NCBI GenBank assembly: GCA_014376785.1
Contig: JACMQW010000082.1
Coordinates: 1-64,000 of the forward strand
DNA from: Oligoflexia bacterium
GTDB taxonomy: Bacteria; Bdellovibrionota; UBA1018
Direction of reading: 5' to 3'
DNA: 64,000 nucleotides
Part shown: positions 27,448 to 36,764 of the stretch, one piece after another
Layout: the number at the start of each line of letters is the position of its first letter
How positions within the stretch are numbered: position 1 is the stretch's first letter
The notes under the pieces: generated by a model
The model's input: only the letters and a program-made list of their open reading frames with translations
Database searches by the model: none
Told to the model about the DNA's origin: nothing
Position numbers and translations under genes: made by a program

Positions 27448-27471
27448 GACATTCTGACCATTCTGGAAAGT

Positions 27472-27509
27472 CGGGCGGTTTCCTCAGGGAGACCGCCCGC
27501 TTTCTTTTT
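27472..27509 (+). terminator. Rho-independent terminator
   Basis: CGGGCGGT and ACCGCCCG form an 8-bp GC stem, followed by a T-rich run CTTTCTTTTT, 24 nt downstream of the small secreted protein gene. Confidence 0.8.
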
Positions 27510-27550
27510 GAGATACCGCGATTCGATGAAACTTCCGAATCTCGGGCAGG

Positions 27551-30358
27551 CTAAATTCCCATGGCTTCGATTTTCATGAGGATCTCGTCCCGGGTTCCGC
27601 CCTTTACGGGAATCGGTTCGAGCGCGGCTGTGACATGCTTCTGGGAAGGCGCACTCCAACCGTGAAATCGCGGATCGAAGACCACCACGGCGCCCCGGTC
27701 TTCGACGCTACGAATGAGTCGTCCGACTCGTTGCTTTAGCCAGATCATTCGCAGCGGGAAGTCGTAATCAAACAGCCCAAACCGTGTGCGCGCTTTTCGG
27801 GCTTCCGCCAAAGGACCGCGGGTCATCGATTCGTTCATCTTCTCAACGATCACGCATGCCAGTTGCCGACCCGGAATGTCGATTCCTTCGCCATAACGCT
27901 CGCTGCCGATCAAGACCGCGCGTTCGGTGTTTCGAAACGCATCGATCGCGCGTCGGTCACTCACAGAATCGAAAACCTGGATGCCTTGTTTTTCCAGCCG
28001 CTCACGCAGAATTTCAGCCGCATATTTCAACCGGTGATTTGCGGTCATCAGAAGCATCGTCCGTCCACCCAGAATTTGGGCGACGTTTTCGGTAAAGCCG
28101 ATGATGGCGTCTAAGTGTGCAGGGGTTCCCGGGGCGGAAACATCGGAAGGGAAAAAAGCTGTCGCTTGTTTTGCGAGCGGGTAGGGGGAGGGCAGCGAGA
28201 CAAACGGTCTCGTGAGTTCCAGTCCGATTCGGTCGGTGATAAAGGTTGGATTTGCTCCGCTAGAAAGCGTGGCGGAAGTGAGCGTAATGGAGCGTGCCTC
28301 TTCGAAAAATTCCGTCGAGAGACTCTTCACTTCGACGGGCGAAATTCTTAGCCGCCATACATTCTCCCGAGGATTCCAATAGAGGAGGCGGAGCGAGTTT
28401 AAATTGGAGTCAGAATCCTGCGTGGCCAAGACGAGAGCTTCTTCGTATTCCTTCATGGAATTTGCGTGCAATTGGAGGACGTCCGCGGCGGGGTCAGTGC
28501 GAAGGGGGCCCGTTTTAACCGCCTCCACTGCTGTCGCTAATCGTTCGGCGCAGGCACTCACGGCGGCTGAGAGGTGAAGCAGGCCCCTGAAGAGCGGATC
28601 TTTCCCGTGTTTTGAAAGGTCTAGAAAATCCTCATAACCTCCGGTGTCTCGCCCGCCTTTTTTCGTTAGGGCTGCGGGAATGAGAATCGTCAATTCCCTC
28701 ATTCGTGTCTGGATCGGTTTCAAATAATCTTCGAGGGTTTCTTCGCCCGCAAGCCCCTTTGGAAGGCTGATCGAGGTGAGCAATCGGCGGATTCGACTCC
28801 CATCGGTTACTTTTTTCGAGCGTGATGTGGCCGTCAATCGCTCCAGATCATAAGCCAAATCGAGTTCGGTGAGGGAAAGGGTGAACGCTTCAGTCAGTTG
28901 GTCTTCGAGGTGGTGCGCTTCATCGAACACGATGTCTCTGATTTTAGGCAAGTGCTCTGGCCAATGGAATACGAGCGCATGGTTTGCGATCACAACTTCG
29001 CTCTGATGCGCGATACGAGCGGAATCGAAATAATGGCAGGCTTTGTAGAAGGTGCAAGGCGGACCTTTGGTTGTCGTGTAGTGCGCTTTCACACGTTCAA
29101 TAAATCCATTCATCGCACTGAACCGGATGCGGAGGTACATTGAGACCCGGTCTAGCTCCGCTACTCGAATCTTTCCCGTGCTGGATGCTTTCGCGAGCGA
29201 CACGATAAAAGCCGCGCAGTAGCGCTCCTCGATCGCCGCTTCATTTTCACCCTCGGGCAAAAGAAGGCATTCTTGATGGAGTTTACGAAGGCAGAGGTAG
29301 TTTTCCTGACCTTTCACAGTCGTTGCGGAAAGCACGGCACTTCCGGAGGTCTCTCCTAAAAGCTTAGAAACGAGGGGAATGTCTTTTTCAAGAAGTTGGT
29401 CTTGGAGGGCTTTGGAGTGGGTGGAGATGATCAGTGGACTGCCGGTCTGCTTCGCGGCCATCACTCCGGGGACGAGGTAGGCGACCGATTTTCCGGTTCC
29501 CGTGGGCGCTTCGATCGCAACCCGCTCACCGGTTTCGAGAGCGGAGCGAATTCGTTCGGACATTTGAAACTGGCTATCTCGGTAAGAGAACGCAGCCGTG
29601 TCTGGTTTTCGCTCTCCGTGTAAAACGGACTTTAAATCCGTTAAGGGAATTTCGATTTTTTCGGGATTGGTTTTCTCATCGTCTTTTTTCTCGAAATCCC
29701 GAAGGTCGCCGAGGAAAGGGCGATCCATCAAGAGGTCGATCAGGGTTTGTTTCTTCTCAAAATTCTCGCCGCTTTCCGCGAAGTACCACGACCACCACCA
29801 TTCCAAAAGAAAGTGGTCCACGATGGTGCTCATCCAGGGGCGCTCTCGCTCCTTCCATTCATGAGCGAAGACCAGAATTTTTAAGAGATCGACGCAATCT
29901 TTATCCGCCCGGTGCGCGTTCTCGAAATCGACTCCTGCCCATTTCCGCAGGTTTTCCATGGAGTGAGAATGAGCATCGGGAAGAAGAAGCGCGAGCGGAT
30001 CGATCGAGTTGTGAACGGTAAAAATGAGGCCTGAGACGAGCGGAGACAGTTTGGCGTCGAGAAAACCCTGCTCGAGCTGAGAATTATGGGCAACAATCGG
30101 GGCGTCGCCTAAGAATTCTGCGAAGGCAGTTGCTACGTCTTCAAATGAAGGAGCGCGGCTAACCATCTCGTCCGTGATTCCGGTCAGTTCGCTAATAAGA
30201 GCCGGTATGGGGGAAAGGGGACGAACGAGCGTGTGGTAGCGGCCCACTTCTTCGAACCCGACCACTCGAATCGCGCCGATCTCGATGATTTCACAGCTTG
30301 CGGGATCGAGTCCGGTCGTTTCGAAATCGAGCAGAATATAGGTCGGTGGAGTGCTCAT
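27551..30358 (-). CDS. dinG: DinG-family helicase with N-terminal DnaQ-like exonuclease domain
   Basis: 935 residues. Residues 1-170 are a DEDDh exonuclease: ExoI is LDFETTGLD and ExoIII HRADKDCVDL, but at ExoII the expected HNxxFD reads HNSQLEQGFLD, so Glu stands where Asp is normal. The rest is an XPD-like superfamily 2 helicase: Walker A APTGTGKS, DEAHH in motif II, and Cys residues in CLRKLHQEC and PCTFYKAC that may ligate an FeS cluster. Domain VI has QRVGRLIRS. Such epsilon-DinG proteins are mostly known from Firmicutes. ATG 30358 is preferred over a TTG six codons earlier. Confidence 0.87.
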   Translation of the reverse strand: MSTPPTYILLDFETTGLDPASCEIIEIGAIRVVGFEEVGRYHTLVRPLSPIPALISELTGITDEMVSRAPSFEDVATAFAEFLGDAPIVAHNSQLEQGFLDAKLSPLVSGLIFTVHNSIDPLALLLPDAHSHSMENLRKWAGVDFENAHRADKDCVDLLKILVFAHEWKERERPWMSTIVDHFLLEWWWSWYFAESGENFEKKQTLIDLLMDRPFLGDLRDFEKKDDEKTNPEKIEIPLTDLKSVLHGERKPDTAAFSYRDSQFQMSERIRSALETGERVAIEAPTGTGKSVAYLVPGVMAAKQTGSPLIISTHSKALQDQLLEKDIPLVSKLLGETSGSAVLSATTVKGQENYLCLRKLHQECLLLPEGENEAAIEERYCAAFIVSLAKASSTGKIRVAELDRVSMYLRIRFSAMNGFIERVKAHYTTTKGPPCTFYKACHYFDSARIAHQSEVVIANHALVFHWPEHLPKIRDIVFDEAHHLEDQLTEAFTLSLTELDLAYDLERLTATSRSKKVTDGSRIRRLLTSISLPKGLAGEETLEDYLKPIQTRMRELTILIPAALTKKGGRDTGGYEDFLDLSKHGKDPLFRGLLHLSAAVSACAERLATAVEAVKTGPLRTDPAADVLQLHANSMKEYEEALVLATQDSDSNLNSLRLLYWNPRENVWRLRISPVEVKSLSTEFFEEARSITLTSATLSSGANPTFITDRIGLELTRPFVSLPSPYPLAKQATAFFPSDVSAPGTPAHLDAIIGFTENVAQILGGRTMLLMTANHRLKYAAEILRERLEKQGIQVFDSVSDRRAIDAFRNTERAVLIGSERYGEGIDIPGRQLACVIVEKMNESMTRGPLAEARKARTRFGLFDYDFPLRMIWLKQRVGRLIRSVEDRGAVVVFDPRFHGWSAPSQKHVTAALEPIPVKGGTRDEILMKIEAMGI

Positions 30359-30463
30359 AGGCGGCGGGTGTCTCAAAAACCCTAGTGAAAAGAAAGACTT
30401 ATGCGGCGCGTTTAATTGTTAATCGAATTAGTCAACTATAAGGGTTCTCCGACAAGTATTTAG

Positions 30464-30931
30464 ATGGAAAAAGAGCTGAAATCTAAAATGGGGACTGTCG
30501 CCGTCATTCTGACCGGAGACTCAGGTGCAGAATGGGTGGAAACCTTTTCCGACGAGCGCGAGATCACGGCGCTGGAAATGGCTATTTTGTCGGGAAATCC
30601 TTATCCCTTGCAGAAGGTTTACGAGTTTCGTGAGAATGCGGCGAAAGAAGACGAAGATTTTGGCGATTACGTCGAAGACCTTCTTTGCAAAAAAATCGTC
30701 CGTCCGGAAGTTCAGTCGCACGGCGTTGCATGGCTCCGTTCAAAATTAAAAATCGAACAATTCCGTCAGGAAGAAAAAGATGCCGCCGAAGTCATCGCTC
30801 ACTTCGCGCTCGCGAAAATGACCGAAGATCCTGATTTGGAAGACTTTATTCTGGCCGCACCCGGGGTCCAAGTCAGAATCAGAATTTTCAAAGTCCGCTT
30901 AACGCCCGGTACGAGCGCGTCTGCAGCATAA
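30464..30931 (+). CDS. Hypothetical cytoplasmic protein
   Basis: 155 residues, acidic and mostly helical. It has no signal or membrane segment and only one Cys (LLCKKIV). It contains MAILSGNPYPLQKVYEFRE and a central stretch of acidic residues, then a basic tail. I do not recognise a family. It is divergent from dinG, with an A+T-rich gap of about 105 nt that may hold both promoters. The ATG lacks an obvious Shine-Dalgarno. Confidence 0.5.
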   Translation: MEKELKSKMGTVAVILTGDSGAEWVETFSDEREITALEMAILSGNPYPLQKVYEFRENAAKEDEDFGDYVEDLLCKKIVRPEVQSHGVAWLRSKLKIEQFRQEEKDAAEVIAHFALAKMTEDPDLEDFILAAPGVQVRIRIFKVRLTPGTSASAA

Positions 30932-31067
30932 ACGCCGTCTCGCCCAGGCGGCTGCATCCCTAACCGAATCCTGACATTCAAGTCGGGCTTTCGGGTTGCT
31001 TTAGCGAATCCTCGCACGTATCCCCAAACCGTCTCGTAGTTGAGGGACTTAAATAAGGGGGCTTCTC

Positions 31068-31763
31068 GTGCTATCGATTTTGATTTCGATCGTGTTCTCA
31101 TCCTTCCTGTTCGATTCTTCCAGTTCGTATGCATTTACGACGAACGCTAAAATGCCCGTCTGCATGCGCGGAACTCAAGAAATTCAAATTGATAATGCCC
31201 GTGTCATCGACATGAAGCAGAAAACTGCGAACCAATATCACGATCGTGGATTTGTTGAGGGCCGTGTTGCCATCCCTCCAACCGTTCAAGGCGATCATGT
31301 CCATTTCTCACTCGCGATCGGACCTGCTAAAAAAGACACCGTCGAGATCATCTACAATTTCGACACCGACTTCGGCGAATTGGCTCAAGGAATTCGCATG
31401 GGCGATACCGTCGTGGTTTGCGGAGATTACATCACTTCTAATGCTCCTGCAGGCGGATACCGCGCTTCTCCAGACGGAGCGCTCATTCACTGGACTCATT
31501 GGAATCCAGCGACTCGCGCAGGCAGCATGAACCATGAGCATGGGTTCATCATGACTGGCTCGACGCTTTCCGGATTTGATCGCGCACCGGAAGGATCCTG
31601 GGATGGAACAGTGCTTCAGCCTCGCGGTGGAGTGAACCGACCAGAAAATGGGAATCACTCGGGCAACCGTGGTAAACGCAATGGTCCTCCGCAGCGGAAG
31701 AAACGCCACTACAACGGCGGCGGATCGATTTGCGGATCCCTGTCTGAGTGCGGCGGCTTCTAA
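31068..31763 (+). CDS. Secreted DUF3465-like protein with basic Gly/Asn-rich tail
   Basis: 231 residues. The start is GTG 31068 with AAGGGGG 8 nt upstream, giving a signal peptide ending near SSYAFTT. The central region (about 40-150) has strands around GRVAIPPTVQGDHVHFSLAI, DTVEIIYNFDTDFGEL, GDTVVVCGDYI and the signature LIHWTHWNP, which resemble DUF3465 (an OB-like fold). The last 50 residues are rich in Gly, Asn, Arg and Lys, end in a CxxxxxC pair, and are probably disordered. Function unknown; predicted periplasmic or exported. Confidence 0.6.
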   Translation: MLSILISIVFSSFLFDSSSSYAFTTNAKMPVCMRGTQEIQIDNARVIDMKQKTANQYHDRGFVEGRVAIPPTVQGDHVHFSLAIGPAKKDTVEIIYNFDTDFGELAQGIRMGDTVVVCGDYITSNAPAGGYRASPDGALIHWTHWNPATRAGSMNHEHGFIMTGSTLSGFDRAPEGSWDGTVLQPRGGVNRPENGNHSGNRGKRNGPPQRKKRHYNGGGSICGSLSECGGF

Positions 31764-31812
31764 CTAAAGGTTTGCCCACGAGTTTCGAATCGTGGCATGA
31801 ACGAGGGAATTC

Positions 31813-33033
31813 ATGAAGAACCCTGCTCATTTGCCCGAAGTGCTCCGAACGCGAGAACCGCTGAAGAGCTTGGCCGAAATCGAAGCCCTTGCGGCTGAAC
31901 TTTCTCGCCACGCGATCATTTCTTTCGATACCGAGTTCATTCGAGAAAATACGTTCTACCCATCGGTCGAATTGATTCAGGTCGGAACTCGTACGGATTC
32001 GTGGTTAATCGATGCTCAAGCCTTTCGAGGCAAGAATATTTCCGCCCTGCGCCCGCTGCTCGATATTTTTGAGAATCCAAAGATTCTGAAAATTCTTCAT
32101 GCGGCGCAGGGCGATCAAGAATGCCTTTACACCAGCTATAAGATCGTCGCGAAGCCCTCCTTTGACACTGCTGTTGGTGCCGCACTCTGCGGATACGGAG
32201 ATGGCATCGGACTCGGCAATTTGATGAAAGCTCTTCTCAACGTGAACCTTAAAAAGGGACACGCGCGCACCAACTGGGCCGCAAGGCCTCTCCCCGCGCA
32301 GTTGATTGAGTATGCGCACGCCGATGTCGAGCACCTCGTGGAAGCAGCGGAATTTTTGCTCGAGAAGTTGGATGAAACCGGTCGGCGTGCTTGGTCGCTT
32401 GAACTTTCTGCGAAGTGGGAAGATCCGGCACTTTACGAACCCGATGCCGAAGGCATGACGACGAAGCTTGCGAAGAGCGGACGGATGGACGCACGAACTT
32501 ACGGGACCTTGGTCGAACTCATGCGGTGGAGAGAAGACCGCGTCCGTTCTTTGAACCTTCCACGGCGCTGGGTGGCCGACGACCAAGTGCTGCTGGATCT
32601 TGCGAACGTGAAGCCAAAAGACATCGAACACCTCTCCGCTTTTCGGGGCCTGAATAAAGGCGAGATGAAGGCGAGCGGTGAAAAAATCTTAGAGGCGATT
32701 CGTCGGGGTGCGGATGCGAAAGACGGCCGCGCTCCGGATTCTCCGCGAATCGATCACCCGAGTTCAGATGAAAGCCAAGCTTTGGACTTGATGAAGACCT
32801 ACCTCGGCATTTTAGCCGACCGCGAGCGCATCGCCATGAAGCACCTCCTGACGACCGGACAACTCCTTCCTTTGCTTCGCGAAAAAGTTTCTGATCCGAA
32901 AGAATGGGTCGAGAAAAAACTGATGTCCGCCGAAGCCGCACGCCTGGTGGGGGGGGAACTTCACGCGATGTTAGAAGGAAAACGTGCGTTGTCGATTGAG
33001 GGTCGAAAAATTAAAATTGTTCCGATTGAATAG
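31813..33033 (+). CDS. rnd: Ribonuclease D
   Basis: 406 residues; a DEDDy 3'-5' exoribonuclease acting in tRNA 3' maturation. ExoI is ISFDTEFIRE, ExoII ILHAAQGDQECLY and ExoIII YAHADVEHLVEA (in the family the Tyr is the general base). One or two HRDC domains follow, with LNLPRRWVADDQVLLDLA at about 250. The GARTNWAARPL-like stretch is typical of RNase D. A GAGGG Shine-Dalgarno precedes the ATG. Confidence 0.93.
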   Translation: MKNPAHLPEVLRTREPLKSLAEIEALAAELSRHAIISFDTEFIRENTFYPSVELIQVGTRTDSWLIDAQAFRGKNISALRPLLDIFENPKILKILHAAQGDQECLYTSYKIVAKPSFDTAVGAALCGYGDGIGLGNLMKALLNVNLKKGHARTNWAARPLPAQLIEYAHADVEHLVEAAEFLLEKLDETGRRAWSLELSAKWEDPALYEPDAEGMTTKLAKSGRMDARTYGTLVELMRWREDRVRSLNLPRRWVADDQVLLDLANVKPKDIEHLSAFRGLNKGEMKASGEKILEAIRRGADAKDGRAPDSPRIDHPSSDESQALDLMKTYLGILADRERIAMKHLLTTGQLLPLLREKVSDPKEWVEKKLMSAEAARLVGGELHAMLEGKRALSIEGRKIKIVPIE

Positions 33034-33122
33034 CTATAGCAATAAATTTGTAAGTCATGGTCCCCCAACCGTCCGCTTAACGATATGAGCACCTCTTTTT
33101 TAGGGCTATTTCAGGAGTAATC

Positions 33123-34448
33123 ATGACCGAAGCAAAAAAAATCTGCTCGAGCGAAGGAGCTGCGCTCTCTCCCGAATTTCGAAAACGTCGTTCGAAAAAT
33201 TGGCTGGTTCTCGGCTTCACCTATTCGGCGATGTACATGGGACGCTACAACCTGTCATTCGCGAATATGGCGCTATCTGACACCTTCGGCTGGGATAAGA
33301 CCCAAATCGGCGCGATCATCACCGCCGCCCTTTCGATCTACGGTTTTTCCGCTATTTTTAACGGACCGATTGCGGACCGGATCGGGGGCCGTCGTGCGAT
33401 GCTCATCGGCGCGAGTGGAACGGTGGTCTTCAATCTTTTATTTGGTCTCGGCGCCTACTTGGGTTTCCTGGGCACCGGGCCCTACCTTCTCGCGTACTTC
33501 GCGGTGACTTGGTCCTTAAATTCTTACTTCCAATCCTTCAGTGCACTCTCTCTGATTAAAGTAAACGCAGCTTGGTTCCATGTGCGGGAGCGCGGAGTTT
33601 TTTCCGCCATTTTTGGTTCCATGATCCAAGGTGGCCGGGCGTTGATTTATTTCATCGGGCCCCTGCTCGTTGCATTTCTTCCATGGCAATGGGTCTTCTT
33701 CGTACCGTCTGTGATCGTGAGCATCATGGCGTACTTGACCTACCGCTGTGTGGAGAACGCTCCGGAGGACTGTGGGTTTGAAACCTATGATGTTCAAGAC
33801 GCGTCGAGTGGAGACACCGATAAAGTCGATTTGAAATATGTTTTGAAAAAAGTTTTGGGAAATCCAGTAGCCCTCACGATTGCGGCGGCAGAGTTTTGCA
33901 CTGGATTTGTTCGGCACGGATTCGAACAATGGTTTCCGCGCTACATGCTCGAGTACCAGAAGCTCGAACTGAGATCGCCGATTTTTCAAAAGGGTGCTGG
34001 CGCAGTCGTACTCGCCGGCATCGCCGGTGCATTTTTCGCGGGAACCCTTTCTGATTATGTTTTCAAGGGACGTCGCCCGCCGATGGCTTTCGTTGGTTAC
34101 TTTCTGATGGTGGGCTCTCTCTTCGTCATCTACAAAGCGCCGTCGATTAATTTCGTTATCCTAGCGTTCGTGGTGAACTCATTTGCGATCTCGATCGTCC
34201 ACTCGATGCTCTCTGGGACGTCTTCCATGGACTTCGGCGGAAAGAAAGCAGCGGCGACCGCGGCGGGCATGTTTGATGGAATGCAATACGTCGGCGGCTC
34301 CGCCGTCGGACTCGGAATGGGTTGGATGCTCGAGAAGTACGGCTGGGAGAGCTGGGGACTGAGCATGATTGGATTTGCGGTAATGGGAGCGCTACTAATG
34401 CTCCTGCTCTGGAATGCGCGCCCGAAGGTGAAAAGCTCGGCCGTTTAA
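33123..34448 (+). CDS. MFS organophosphate:phosphate antiporter (GlpT/UhpT family)
   Basis: 441 residues with about 12 hydrophobic segments. YSAMYMGRYNLSFA near residues 36-49 is the OPA family N-terminal signature, and ADRIGGRRAML is the MFS loop 2-3 motif. FFVPSVIVSIMAYLTY and the APEDCGF linker are also as in GlpT/PgtP-like carriers. It probably exchanges a sugar or glycerol phosphate for phosphate across the inner membrane; the substrate is not decidable. AGGAG lies before the ATG. The end overlaps the convergent acetyltransferase by 4 nt. Confidence 0.87.
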   Translation: MTEAKKICSSEGAALSPEFRKRRSKNWLVLGFTYSAMYMGRYNLSFANMALSDTFGWDKTQIGAIITAALSIYGFSAIFNGPIADRIGGRRAMLIGASGTVVFNLLFGLGAYLGFLGTGPYLLAYFAVTWSLNSYFQSFSALSLIKVNAAWFHVRERGVFSAIFGSMIQGGRALIYFIGPLLVAFLPWQWVFFVPSVIVSIMAYLTYRCVENAPEDCGFETYDVQDASSGDTDKVDLKYVLKKVLGNPVALTIAAAEFCTGFVRHGFEQWFPRYMLEYQKLELRSPIFQKGAGAVVLAGIAGAFFAGTLSDYVFKGRRPPMAFVGYFLMVGSLFVIYKAPSINFVILAFVVNSFAISIVHSMLSGTSSMDFGGKKAAATAAGMFDGMQYVGGSAVGLGMGWMLEKYGWESWGLSMIGFAVMGALLMLLLWNARPKVKSSAV

Positions 34449-35050
34449 ATGTGACCCTCGGACTGGGGTGGAATCTTCCAGCCCCCCTCTTCACGTTTTC
34501 TATTTCTCCATTGGGTTCTTGTGATGGCGTGGCAGCTCAGGTCCATGATTTCGCCGCGGATTTTTACCATCGCATGGTTCACGCCTTCGAACTGCAGTCC
34601 CAGTCGATTCAGGATTTCGGTAGAGGAAGCGTTGTGGGGCATACAGCGGCCTTGGATCCGCTCGAACTGAGGAAAGGATTCAAATGCCCAGTCGATCACT
34701 AATTTTAATGCTTCGGCCGGATTCGGGCTGACCCAGTGGTCGGAGTGAAAGACAAAGCCAATTTGGGCGCGTATCGGTCCCAGCTCTAAGAAAGTAACGG
34801 AACCGATGATTTCGGGAGCGCCTTTTTCCTTCACGCCCCACGCGAGAAAAATATTTCCCGCTTCAAATGAAATTTGATTTTTCAAAGTCTGGATGTAGCT
34901 CAGCGATTCTTGGATATCGCGGTGAGCGTTCCAGATTGCCGTGTTTGCGACCTTCTGGTTGCTTGCGTATCGGTAAACCCCACTAGCATCGCTTTCTCGG
35001 AGCTCTTCAAGAACTAAGGTCTTCGTTTCTAAGCGTGGAAAAGAACTCAT
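34445..35050 (-). CDS. GNAT acetyltransferase (RimJ/RimL type)
   Basis: 201 residues. The start RLETKTLVLEEL is typical of RimJ/RimL-like acetyltransferases, with motif A at about 95-150 (IIGSVTFLEL, QIGFVFHSDHW) and C-terminal RIQGRCMPHNASSTEILNRLGLQFEG, where acetyl-CoA binds. It may acetylate protein N-termini or small amines. ATG 35050 is chosen because GAGG lies 8-11 nt upstream, whereas ATG 35062 has none. A 22-bp direct repeat lies 53 nt upstream. Confidence 0.85.
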   Translation of the reverse strand: MSSFPRLETKTLVLEELRESDASGVYRYASNQKVANTAIWNAHRDIQESLSYIQTLKNQISFEAGNIFLAWGVKEKGAPEIIGSVTFLELGPIRAQIGFVFHSDHWVSPNPAEALKLVIDWAFESFPQFERIQGRCMPHNASSTEILNRLGLQFEGVNHAMVKIRGEIMDLSCHAITRTQWRNRKREEGGWKIPPQSEGHI

Positions 35051-35102
35051 GCATGACCTCATTTAGGAGGGGAGTGATCCTCTCACACTAGAGGATTTCG
35101 TA

Positions 35103-35146
35103 TAAAGAACGCGTAAGGTTTTACTAAAGAACGCGTAAGGTTTTAC
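35103..35146. repeat. Perfect tandem duplication of 22 bp
   Basis: The unit TAAAGAACGCGTAAGGTTTT plus AC occurs twice head-to-tail without mismatch (35103-35124, 35125-35146). It lies between the end of the DedA-like gene and the start of the acetyltransferase gene. Confidence 0.9.
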
Positions 35147-35152
35147 CCTGAT

Positions 35153-35740
35153 TTAAACGGTAGTGTTTTTCTCTTCTTCGGTGAGCGGCGTACGCACATC
35201 CACTATTTCTTCTTCCAATGCCTCGATCGTGAAACCCAGATGTTTTTTCATCCAACCCGGGCCTTGGGTGCCGATGTAAGAATAGAGCAGGTACTTCGGG
35301 AATCGTCCGATCCAAACGGCGAAAAAGAGTTCGACGAGGTTCATTCGCGCCAGTCCTGCGATCAAAATCGCGGGTTGCTGGGGGAGGGGACCAATCGCGA
35401 TAAAGGCGATTCCCCAAAATCCGTAATGCTCGATCCACCCGGACATGCGAATCCAATTTTTTGTTTCGAAAAAGTGCTCACCCAAAAAGTAGACCGCGAC
35501 TCTTTCACCGAAATGGTGGGCAAAAATCGCGAGTGCGACCGCCCCGAAAGCGCAGCAGGTGCTGATCAGCACTGCATTCCAAAACCAGGTCTTCGGTCGC
35601 ATCAGGCTTGCGAGGAGAACTAGGCCATCCGTCGGGATAACAATAATGAAGAGATCGATGAACGTGACGAAGCAGATCAGGGGGATGAACCAGGCGCGGT
35701 CTGCATAGCGCTGAATCCTCCGAATCGTTTTTTTCATCAT
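35153..35740 (-). CDS. DedA/YqaA-like membrane protein (VTT domain)
   Basis: 195 residues with four or five hydrophobic segments (about 18-45, 53-75, 105-130, 135-155). It contains the conserved VTT features: an early acidic and Pro-containing reentrant segment (FIDLFIIVIPTDGLV), GFWGIAFIAIGPLPQQPAILIAGLARM, and an Arg in WIGRFPKYLLYSYIG. DedA-family proteins take part in lipid-carrier or phospholipid flipping. The charged C-terminal tail (EALEEEIVD) is cytoplasmic. Confidence is high for the fold, low for the substrate. Confidence 0.75.
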   Translation of the reverse strand: MMKKTIRRIQRYADRAWFIPLICFVTFIDLFIIVIPTDGLVLLASLMRPKTWFWNAVLISTCCAFGAVALAIFAHHFGERVAVYFLGEHFFETKNWIRMSGWIEHYGFWGIAFIAIGPLPQQPAILIAGLARMNLVELFFAVWIGRFPKYLLYSYIGTQGPGWMKKHLGFTIEALEEEIVDVRTPLTEEEKNTTV

Positions 35741-35778
35741 GGGTTTACACCGATCGATCGAAGTTTACGGGTCGTAAT

Positions 35779-36291
35779 TTAAGCAGCCGTCCCGTGACAC
35801 TTTTTAAACTTCTTCCCATTTCCGCAGTGGCAAGGATCGTTTCGTCCGAGTTTCGGTTCTGCTCGAACGTAAGGCCCGTTTTGGAGGCCTTGGGCATCCA
35901 AAAATTTCCAATCGCCGTTCTCTTTTTCAAAAGTAGCTTTTTCGTAATGGTTTTGGAGTTCTCCGTCGAAGACATATTTTGCGTGAAAAACGATCGTTCC
36001 CGTAGAATCAGTAGCTTCTCCTGCTTCTTTCTGGAGGATGACGAGGCCTTCCCATTTCGAGTCCTTCGACCAGTTCGTGATCTCTTCTCGGTTTACTTCC
36101 CCACGAGTCTTAGAGTGGTGGGAAGATAGGATGAAGTCGATATTGCCCACGACGAATGCAGAGTAACGGGCGCGTAAAAGATCTTCGGCGGTGACGGGTT
36201 TAGATTTTCCGTTCAGAATCGGTTCGCAGCAATTCGCGTAAGGTTTTCCCGATAGGCAGGGGCAAGTATCTTTCAACGTCAAGTTCGCCAT
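35779..36291 (-). CDS. YchJ-like protein with N- and C-terminal SEC-C motifs
   Basis: 170 residues. The N-terminal [13 protein letters not shown] is the YchJ zinc motif. The middle resembles the NTF2-like YchJ domain ([44 protein letters not shown]). The C-terminal [19 protein letters not shown] is a canonical SEC-C zinc finger as in SecA. Biochemical role unknown. Divergent from cyaY. Confidence 0.9.
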   Translation of the reverse strand: MANLTLKDTCPCLSGKPYANCCEPILNGKSKPVTAEDLLRARYSAFVVGNIDFILSSHHSKTRGEVNREEITNWSKDSKWEGLVILQKEAGEATDSTGTIVFHAKYVFDGELQNHYEKATFEKENGDWKFLDAQGLQNGPYVRAEPKLGRNDPCHCGNGKKFKKCHGTAA

Positions 36292-36344
36292 AAGTTCCTC
36301 TTTTGTCCCTTCAGTCTAACGCGAAATTATGGGACTAAGGAAGC

Positions 36345-36692
36345 ATGAGCATAAAAGGTTTTCGAGATGAGGCCCATTACCGCGAGACCATGGCGGTCAC
36401 TTTAGGTCGGATTGAGAAAGCCTTCTACGATGTCGACCCGGACGTTGCGGAGTGCAATGTGCAGTTCGGAGCGCTCACTATTCTTTTTCCAGACGGCAGC
36501 CGTTGCATCCTCTCCTCGCAGCCGTCCGTAGGCCAGCTTTGGATGGCAATCGCGTCGAAGGGAATCGCCTACCATTTCGATTACGACCCGGCCTTGGCCG
36601 AATGGAGAGATGATAAAGGGGACGGGGTGGAGCCCTTGGCTTTTTTGAAGAAGTTTATGGCCGAAAGCGCTGGCCTGAAAATTCAGTTTTAA
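36345..36692 (+). CDS. cyaY: Frataxin-like protein CyaY
   Basis: 115 residues; binds iron and modulates Fe-S cluster assembly on IscS. The fold can be followed: helix 1 (HYRETMAVTLGRIEKAF), acidic ridge (DVDPDVAEC), strands GALTILFPDGSRCILSSQ, the conserved QLWMAIASKGIAYHFDYD (GYHFD in CyaY) and EWRDDKGDGVEPLAFLKKF. It is followed after 72 nt by a glutaredoxin gene on the same strand. Confidence 0.9.
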   Translation: MSIKGFRDEAHYRETMAVTLGRIEKAFYDVDPDVAECNVQFGALTILFPDGSRCILSSQPSVGQLWMAIASKGIAYHFDYDPALAEWRDDKGDGVEPLAFLKKFMAESAGLKIQF

Positions 36693-36764
36693 CCCTAAAC
36701 CTCAGCCTTGTTTACCCGTCCGCTTTCAGGGAAAATAAAATCCGAAACCTTACAGGAGAGTCTT

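Noticed and set aside
36232-36250. Third copy of the 22-bp repeat inside the SEC-C gene
   Set aside because: Only 13 bases match and they encode the conserved zinc-motif region, so coincidence is likely.
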